DNA of 64,000 nucleotides, taken from positions 2,852,001-2,916,000 of the forward strand of contig NZ_CP099993.1 of the NCBI RefSeq assembly GCF_024138125.1. The letters run 5' to 3'. Each line of letters opens with the position of its first letter. Position 1 is the first letter of the stretch. Source of the stretch: Halorussus salilacus. GTDB taxonomy: Archaea > Halobacteriota > Halobacteria > Halobacteriales > Haladaptataceae. A model generated the notes under the pieces. That model had not been told where the DNA came from and made no database searches. It saw only the letters and a program-made list of their open reading frames with translations. A program made the position numbers and the translations under genes. Shown piece by piece: positions 59,037 to 64,000 of the stretch.

Positions 59037-60782
59037 ATGACCGACACCGAGGTCCTCGTGGTCGGCGGGGGGTCGACCGGATGCGGGGTCGCCCGCGACC
59101 TCGCGATGCGCGGGGTCGACGTGACCCTCGTCGAGAAGGGCAACCTCACCCACGGAACGACCGGCCGGATGCACGGCCTGCTCCACAGCGGCGGCCGCTA
59201 CGCCGTCTCCGACCGGGCGAGCGCGGAGGAGTGCATCGAGGAGAACCGCGTCCTCCGGGACATCGCCTCCCACTGCGTCGAGATGACCGGCGGCCAGTTC
59301 GTCCAGTTGGCGGGCGACCCCGACGAGTACTTCGAGCGGAAGCTCGCGGGGTGTCGCGACTGCGGCATCCCCGCCGAGGTCCTCACGGCCGAGGAGGCCC
59401 GCGAGGAAGAACCCTACCTCACGAAGGACGTGGAGCGCGCGATTCGGGTGCCCGACGGCGCGGTCGACCCCTTCCGGCTCTGCGTGGCGAACGCCGCCGA
59501 CGCCGAGCGCCACGGCGCGCGAATCGAGACCCACACCGAGGTCGTGGACGTGCTCGTCGACGGCGAGGCGCGTCGCGCCTCGCCGTCGACGAGCGAGCGA
59601 CCCCCGCGGGGGGACGTGTTCGGCGTGGAGGTCCGCCACGAGTCCGGGCCCGGCAAGCGCGAGCACGCCGCGCCGGGCGAGCGAGAGCGCATCACGGCCG
59701 AGTACGTCGTCAACGCCGCGGGCGCGTGGGCCGGGCAGTTGGGCGCGATGGCGGGCGTCGACGTGGACGTTCGGCCCTCGAAGGGGGCGATGGTGGTGAT
59801 GAACTGTCGGCAGGTCGACACCGTGATAAACCGCTGTCGGCCCAAGGGCGACGCCGACATCGTGGTGCCCCACGAGACGACCGCGATTCTGGGCACGACC
59901 GACGTGGAGGTCGAGGACCCCGAGGAGTACCCCGAGGAGCACTGGGAAGTGGACCTGATGATAGACGAACTCGCCGAGTTGGTTCCCATCCTCCGGGAGG
60001 CCCGGACGGTCCGGTCGTTCTGGGGCGTGCGACCGCTCTACGAGCCCCCCGAACGGGGGACTACGGACCCCACCGACATCACCCGCGACTACTTCCTGCT
60101 CGACCACGAAGAGCGCGACGGCCTCTCGGGGTTCGCGTCCATCGTCGGCGGGAAGTTCACCACCTACCGACTGATGGCCGAGGAGATAGCCGACCACGTC
60201 TGCGGGGAACTGGGGGTCTCCGCGCGGTGTCGAACGGCCGACGAACCCCTCCCCGGGAGCGAGGACCCCGGGGTGCTGGACGACCACATGGACCGGTTCG
60301 GCCTGCGCTCGCCGATTGCCCGACGGAGCGCCCAGCGACTCGGGAGCCGGGCCGACGAGGTCCTCCGGACCGACGACCCCAACCCCGTCCTCTGCGACTG
60401 CGAGGCGGTCACCCGCGCGGAGGTCCGGGACGCCATCGCCCAGTCGGGAACCGACCTCAACGCGGTTCGCATCCGGACCCGGGCCTCGATGGGCAACTGT
60501 CAGGGCGGGTTCTGCGCTCACCGCCTCGCCGCCGAACTCCACCCCGAGTACGGCGACGAGCAGGCCGACGCCGCGCTCGACGAACTCATAGACGAGCGCT
60601 GGAAGGGCGAGCGCCACGCCCTCTGGGGCGAACAGCTCTCGCAGGCGATGCTCAACTACGCGCTTCAGGCGACCACGATGAACCGCGACCGCGACACCCG
60701 AGACGGTGCGCGAATCGACTTCGCGGCGTTCGACTCGGGGACCCGAACGCCCCCCGAACGGGAGGAGAGCCGTGGCGATTGA
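59037..60782 (+). CDS. glpA: Anaerobic-type glycerol-3-phosphate dehydrogenase subunit A
   Basis: A 581-residue FAD flavoprotein that oxidises glycerol-3-phosphate to dihydroxyacetone phosphate. [22 protein letters not shown] is the FAD fold, [27 protein letters not shown]-like [15 protein letters not shown] and the C-terminal [11 protein letters not shown] with MGNCQGGFC is a BFD-like [2Fe-2S] domain. An unusual insert [19 protein letters not shown] follows VDVLVDGE; the DNA is a 19-bp perfect inverted repeat. First gene of glpABC, which overlap. Confidence 0.95.
   Translation: MTDTEVLVVGGGSTGCGVARDLAMRGVDVTLVEKGNLTHGTTGRMHGLLHSGGRYAVSDRASAEECIEENRVLRDIASHCVEMTGGQFVQLAGDPDEYFERKLAGCRDCGIPAEVLTAEEAREEEPYLTKDVERAIRVPDGAVDPFRLCVANAADAERHGARIETHTEVVDVLVDGEARRASPSTSERPPRGDVFGVEVRHESGPGKREHAAPGERERITAEYVVNAAGAWAGQLGAMAGVDVDVRPSKGAMVVMNCRQVDTVINRCRPKGDADIVVPHETTAILGTTDVEVEDPEEYPEEHWEVDLMIDELAELVPILREARTVRSFWGVRPLYEPPERGTTDPTDITRDYFLLDHEERDGLSGFASIVGGKFTTYRLMAEEIADHVCGELGVSARCRTADEPLPGSEDPGVLDDHMDRFGLRSPIARRSAQRLGSRADEVLRTDDPNPVLCDCEAVTRAEVRDAIAQSGTDLNAVRIRTRASMGNCQGGFCAHRLAAELHPEYGDEQADAALDELIDERWKGERHALWGEQLSQAMLNYALQATTMNRDRDTRDGARIDFAAFDSGTRTPPEREESRGD
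59553..59593. repeat. In-frame inverted repeat in glpA
   Basis: Arms CTCGTCGACGGCGAGGCGC and exact complement (19 bp), loop GTC, at the insert after VLVDGE. Confidence 0.9.
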
Positions 60783-62193
60783 GGACGACGTTCTCGTAAT
60801 CGGGGGCGGCCTCGCCGGGATGACCGCCGCGCTCGCGGCCGCCCGCGAGGGCGCGGGCGTCCGCGTCGTCTCCCACAAGGAGTCGACCCTGCGCTCGGCG
60901 AGCGGATTGGTCGACGTGCTGGGATATCCGCCGGAACGCGCGCCGGGGTCGGCGTCCGGGGACGCCGACCCCGGCGCGAGCGTGCGGGGAGAGGACGAGA
61001 ACGCCGACCCCGCCGCGCGCTCGCGCCGCGAGCGCGCGGCCGACGGCCCCCTCGTCGACCCCTTCGAGGCCATCCCCGACCTCCCCGAATCGCATCCCTA
61101 CCGGAGGGTCGGCGTCGAGGGCGTCCGTGACGCCCTCGACCTGTTCGACGACGCGGTCGGCGACCGGTACCGCGGGGGACACACCGACCGGAACGCGCTG
61201 GTCCCGACCCACGGCGGGCGCATCAAGCCCACCGCGCGCTACCCCGCGAGCGCCGCGGCCGGACTCGCGAGCGACGACCGGCCCGCGCTCCTCGTGGGCT
61301 TCGAGACCGTGACCGACTTCGACGCGCCGCTCGCGGCCGCTCACCTCGAATCGGCGGGCGTCCCGTTCGCGGCGCGAGGAGTCACCGTCCGGTTCCCCGG
61401 CGGCTTCCGGGCCGACGCCCGACTCACCCGGTTCGCCGACGCGCTCGACTCGAACGAGCGCGTCGAGATCGGCGGCTCCGGGGGGAGCTACACCGAGTCG
61501 CTCCCGGCGCGCGAGGCGCTCGCCGAAGTCGTGAAGGACCGCCTCCGGGGCGAGCAGCGAGTCGGCTTCCCCGCCCTGCTCGGCCAGCACGACGCCGCGG
61601 GGGTGCGCGAATCCCTCGAAGCCGAACTCGGTGCGGCGGTCTTCGAGGTGCCGATGGGTCCCCCGAGCCTGCCGGGGCTGCGCCTCGAAGGCGCGCTCGT
61701 CTCGGCCTGCCGGGACGCTGGCGTTCGGTTCTCGACCGGCAACCCCGTGGTGGGCTACGAGACGGCGACCGGCCCCGGCGGGGACGGCGAAATCGCCGCG
61801 GTCCGGGTCGACCGAAACGGCGCGAGCGTCCCCTTCCACGCCGAGTCGTTCGTGCTCGCGACCGGCGGACTCGTGGGGAAGGGCATCGATTCGGACCGCG
61901 AGGGGGTCAAGGAACCGATCTTCGACTGCCACGTCTCGCATCCGAGCGACCGGTACGACTGGTTCGAAGACGAGACCTTCGGCGACCACCCGTTCGCCCG
62001 GTTCGGGGTCGAGACCGACGACGACTTGCGGCCGCTCGACTCGCGGGGAGCGCTGGAGTTCCCGAACCTCCGGGCCTGCGGGGCGGTGCTGGGCGGCTAC
62101 GACTTCGCCGCGGAGAAGTCGGGCGCTGGCGTCTCGCTCGCCACCGGGCGGGCGGCCGGACTCGCGGCGGCGCGGGAGGGACTCGAAGCATGA
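60772..62193 (+). CDS. glpB: Anaerobic-type glycerol-3-phosphate dehydrogenase subunit B
   Basis: A 473-residue FAD-binding subunit. It starts with GTG at 60772 ([26 protein letters not shown]), overlapping glpA by 11 bases. The region [21 protein letters not shown], then [21 protein letters not shown] is an extra loop of about 45 residues, with two perfect inverted repeats at its DNA level. [10 protein letters not shown]-like [17 protein letters not shown] and [25 protein letters not shown] are family motifs. Confidence 0.92.
   Translation: MAIEDDVLVIGGGLAGMTAALAAAREGAGVRVVSHKESTLRSASGLVDVLGYPPERAPGSASGDADPGASVRGEDENADPAARSRRERAADGPLVDPFEAIPDLPESHPYRRVGVEGVRDALDLFDDAVGDRYRGGHTDRNALVPTHGGRIKPTARYPASAAAGLASDDRPALLVGFETVTDFDAPLAAAHLESAGVPFAARGVTVRFPGGFRADARLTRFADALDSNERVEIGGSGGSYTESLPAREALAEVVKDRLRGEQRVGFPALLGQHDAAGVRESLEAELGAAVFEVPMGPPSLPGLRLEGALVSACRDAGVRFSTGNPVVGYETATGPGGDGEIAAVRVDRNGASVPFHAESFVLATGGLVGKGIDSDREGVKEPIFDCHVSHPSDRYDWFEDETFGDHPFARFGVETDDDLRPLDSRGALEFPNLRACGAVLGGYDFAAEKSGAGVSLATGRAAGLAAAREGLEA
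60939..60978. repeat. In-frame inverted repeat (first) in glpB
   Basis: Arms CGCGCCGGGGTCGGCGTCC and exact complement (19 bp) with loop GG, starting the extra loop of GlpB. Confidence 0.9.
61012..61040. repeat. In-frame inverted repeat (second) in glpB
   Basis: Arms GCCGCGCGCTCGCG and exact complement (14 bp) with a one-base loop, at the end of the same extra loop. Confidence 0.85.
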
Positions 62194-63521
62194 GCGATGC
62201 ACGAAATCCGGACGACACCGACGACACCGACGACGTGCGACAGGAAGCGACAGTGGACGACGAGGCGTTCGAGCCCGTGGCGGTGTTCGGCGAGAGCGAG
62301 GAGATGGACCTCCGGCCGGGCAGCGACGACTGCTACAAGTGTTCGACCTGCGACACCGCCTGCCCGGTCGCCGAGGTGGACGACGAGTTCCCGGGACCGA
62401 AGTTCCAGGGGCCCGAGCAGTGGCGGCTCAAGCGCAAGGGCGACCACGATATCGACGAGTCGGTGATGTCCTGCTCGAACTGCATGCGGTGTGACGACGC
62501 CTGCCCCTCGGACGTTCCGCTGAGCCAGATGCACAACACCGCCCGCGGCGAGTACGTCAAGAACGGAATGAGCAGGCTCTCCCGGGAGTACGTCCGGAAC
62601 CGGATGCTGGCGAACTACCGGACGCTCGCCCGACTGGGGAGCACGGTCCCGCGACTGACAAACTTCCTCATGGGCAACTCGGTGGTCCAGACGCTCAACG
62701 AGAAACTGCTGGGAATCACCAGCGAGCGCGAGTTCCCCGAGTTCGCCGAGGAGACGTTCCGGGAGTGGTGGGAATCGAGAGGCGGAGCAAATGTCGAGAG
62801 CGACGACAAGCGCGTGGCGTACTTCCACGGCTGTTACGCCAACTACAACACGCCCGCGGTCGGCAAGGCGGCGGTCCGGGTGTTCGAGTCGTTCGGCTAC
62901 GAGGTGCTGGTCCCGCCCCAGCGGTGTTCGGGCACGCCGATGTTCGCCAACGGGATGTTAGACGACGCCGAGCGCGCCGCCGAAGTCAACGTCGAAGAAC
63001 TCGCGGCCGCAATCGAGGACGGCGCGGATATCATCGCCTCCTGTACCTCCTGTTCGATGTCGCTCCGACAGGAGTACCCCGAACTGTTCGACTTCGAGGG
63101 GACCGCGTCGGTCGCGGCCCGGACCTACGAGGCGGTCGAGTACCTCCGGCTGTTCGAGGACCTCGACGGAGCGCTCGAAGATAGCGAAATCGAGGGACAG
63201 GAATTCGCCTACCACGCGCCCTGTCACGCCCGGAATCAGGGCATTGCGGGGCAGGCGGTCGAACTCCTCGACCGACTCGACGGCGCGAGCGCCGAGGACG
63301 TGGGACCCTCGTGCTCGGGCATCTCGGGCACCTACGGCTGGAAGCAAGAGAAGTACGACACCTCGATGGCCATCGGCGCGGAGATGTTCGAGCACATGGA
63401 AGACGCCGACGCCGAGACCGGCCTTACGGAGTGTCCGACCTGCGCGATGCAGATGGAACACGGCACCGGCTACGAGGTCCGCCACCCGCTGGAGGTGCTG
63501 GAAGCGGCGCTGGTCGAGTGA
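62190..63521 (+). CDS. glpC: Anaerobic-type glycerol-3-phosphate dehydrogenase subunit C
   Basis: A 443-residue iron-sulfur subunit passing electrons toward quinone. Two 4Fe-4S clusters are near the N-terminus: CYKCSTCDTACPV and CSNCMRCDDACPSD. Two CCG domains follow: YFHGCYANYNTPAVG, CSGTPMFANGM, CTSCSMSLRQEYP and the second YHAPCHARNQG, CSGISGTYGW. It starts ATGA-overlapping glpB. Membrane anchoring is typical but no TM helix is visible. It ends the operon. Confidence 0.95.
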   Translation: MSDARNPDDTDDTDDVRQEATVDDEAFEPVAVFGESEEMDLRPGSDDCYKCSTCDTACPVAEVDDEFPGPKFQGPEQWRLKRKGDHDIDESVMSCSNCMRCDDACPSDVPLSQMHNTARGEYVKNGMSRLSREYVRNRMLANYRTLARLGSTVPRLTNFLMGNSVVQTLNEKLLGITSEREFPEFAEETFREWWESRGGANVESDDKRVAYFHGCYANYNTPAVGKAAVRVFESFGYEVLVPPQRCSGTPMFANGMLDDAERAAEVNVEELAAAIEDGADIIASCTSCSMSLRQEYPELFDFEGTASVAARTYEAVEYLRLFEDLDGALEDSEIEGQEFAYHAPCHARNQGIAGQAVELLDRLDGASAEDVGPSCSGISGTYGWKQEKYDTSMAIGAEMFEHMEDADAETGLTECPTCAMQMEHGTGYEVRHPLEVLEAALVE

Positions 63522-63649
63522 GGCCGGGGAGGGGTGTCCGGTCCGATGTCGCTCCCTGCGACCACTCCACCGACGAGAGACCGCAACCACATGCCTCCCC
63601 AGCCAGCTCCCTCGCTCCTTCCAGTCGCTCGGTCGTTCCTCACGCGGGA

Positions 63650-63787
63650 ATGGCGCGCGCTGGTGCGGGCCGCGGTTTGGCCCGCACCATCTCCGCGCGA
63701 GGGACGAGTATCACAGGGCCTGCCTGTGGCAGGCCCGAGAAACGCAGTCGGTTGGGGAGGGTGTGGCCCGCGGTCGCGGTGCGGTCT
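63650..63787 (+). ncRNA. Family 2 structured element, copy 2d
   Basis: A copy after glpC: hairpin TGGTGCGGGCC/GGCCCGCACCA with loop GCGGTTT, GCGCGAGGGACGAG, a second hairpin GGGCCTGCC/GGCAGGCCC, and GGTTGGGGAGGG-TGTGGCC. Upstream (63580-63640) lies a partial inverted copy of the distal part (CCTCCCCAGCCAG). The gap 63522-64000 holds no gene that I can see. Confidence 0.6.
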
Positions 63788-64000
63788 CTCAGAGGTGTCG
63801 GGAGTAGTGCGGTCTCTCAGAGGTGTCGGGAGTAGTGCGGTCTCTCAGAGGTGTCGGGAGTAGTGCGGTCTCTCAGAGGTGTCGGGAGTAGTGCGGTCTC
63901 TCAGAGGTGTCGGGAGTAGTGCGGTCTCTCAGAGGTGTCGGGAGTAGTGCGGTCTCTCAGAGGTGTCGGGAGTAGTGCGGTCTCTCAGAGGTGTCGGGAG
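63781..64000 (+). repeat. 28-bp tandem array at the end of copy 2d
   Basis: Nearly eight exact units of 28 bases (beginning GCGGTCTCTCAGAGGTGTCG, ending GGAGTAGT) run to the window edge, so the true count is unknown. The unit equals the 3-prime tail of Family 2, amplified. Confidence 0.95.

Noticed and set aside
63781-64000. The 28-base array as a second CRISPR
   Set aside because: Units are contiguous with no spacers, and the unit matches the tail of Family 2.
1-64000. Window ends join to make a circle
   Set aside because: The last bases (GTGTCGGGAG) and the first (CGGGAGTAGC) share CGGGAG, but this is because both belong to Family 2 tails. There is no longer overlap.
1-64000. Insertion sequences or prophage genes
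   Set aside because: No transposase, integrase, capsid or terminase product is seen in any frame.

Overview
The window is GC-rich DNA from a haloarchaeon (class Halobacteria). The evidence is strongly acidic proteomes, archaeal information-processing genes (EF-1 beta, fibrillarin-like FlpA with Nop5, a TFIIB-type cyclin-fold protein, archaeal CoaD), haloarchaeal-only families (HalOD1, DUF7344-like, DUF7504-like, GshA, bacterio-opsin-activator HTH) and many leaderless genes with a TATA-like box about 26-30 bases before the start codon. I cannot fix the genus. No cas gene, integrase, transposase or rRNA gene was seen. There is one complete tRNA, tRNA-Leu(TAG).

Layout. 1-5.5 kb: EF-1 beta and a zinc-finger microprotein, an MFS transporter, an FKBP-type prolyl isomerase with a Gly/Met-rich tail, an inactive RecA/KaiC-like protein, a MinD-like ATPase and a cysteine synthase. 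5.7-12.8 kb: a thioredoxin, a two-gene operon of a CHAT-type caspase-like protease and a DUF7504-like protein, a large thioredoxin-domain protein and an M23 peptidase. 13-25 kb: purD, a c-di-AMP synthase/MscS operon, tRNA-Leu with tRNA debris, a histidine kinase, coaD, gshA and the C/D-box methylation pair flpA/nop5. 25.3-37.6 kb: phenylacetate catabolism (paaA-D with a zinc ribbon, a Bat-type regulator, hotdog thioesterases, enoyl-CoA hydratase, MaoC-like dehydratase, paaK). 37.8-39.0 kb: a CRISPR array of 18 spacers without cas genes. 39-49.5 kb: a YeiH-type transporter, a flippase, thiolase/HMG-CoA-synthase-like genes, further beta-oxidation genes and small RNA- or zinc-binding proteins. 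50-64 kb: Nudix and HalOD1 proteins, pyrB/pyrI, cutA, a HAD phosphatase and glycerol catabolism (glpK; glpABC).

How the genes fit together. PaaK makes phenylacetyl-CoA, PaaABC(D) epoxidises it, and the scattered enoyl-CoA hydratases, hydroxyacyl-CoA dehydrogenase, thiolase and MaoC-like protein could finish the breakdown. GlpK and GlpABC form a complete route from glycerol to dihydroxyacetone phosphate. CysK and GshA supply cysteine and gamma-glutamylcysteine. DacZ and MscS link c-di-AMP to osmotic control.

Beyond the genes, three patterns stand out. (1) Two families of dispersed, structured intergenic elements, called Family 1 and Family 2 here, have stems that co-vary between copies and 3-prime ends that are sometimes tandemly amplified. 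(2) There are many long, nearly perfect palindromes, each of unique sequence, both between genes and in frame within coding regions, usually where the protein carries an extra loop. (3) The 3-prime end of tRNA-Leu is duplicated exactly, as in an eroded integration site. The CHAT protease/DUF7504-like operon is the best protein-level candidate for an undescribed system.
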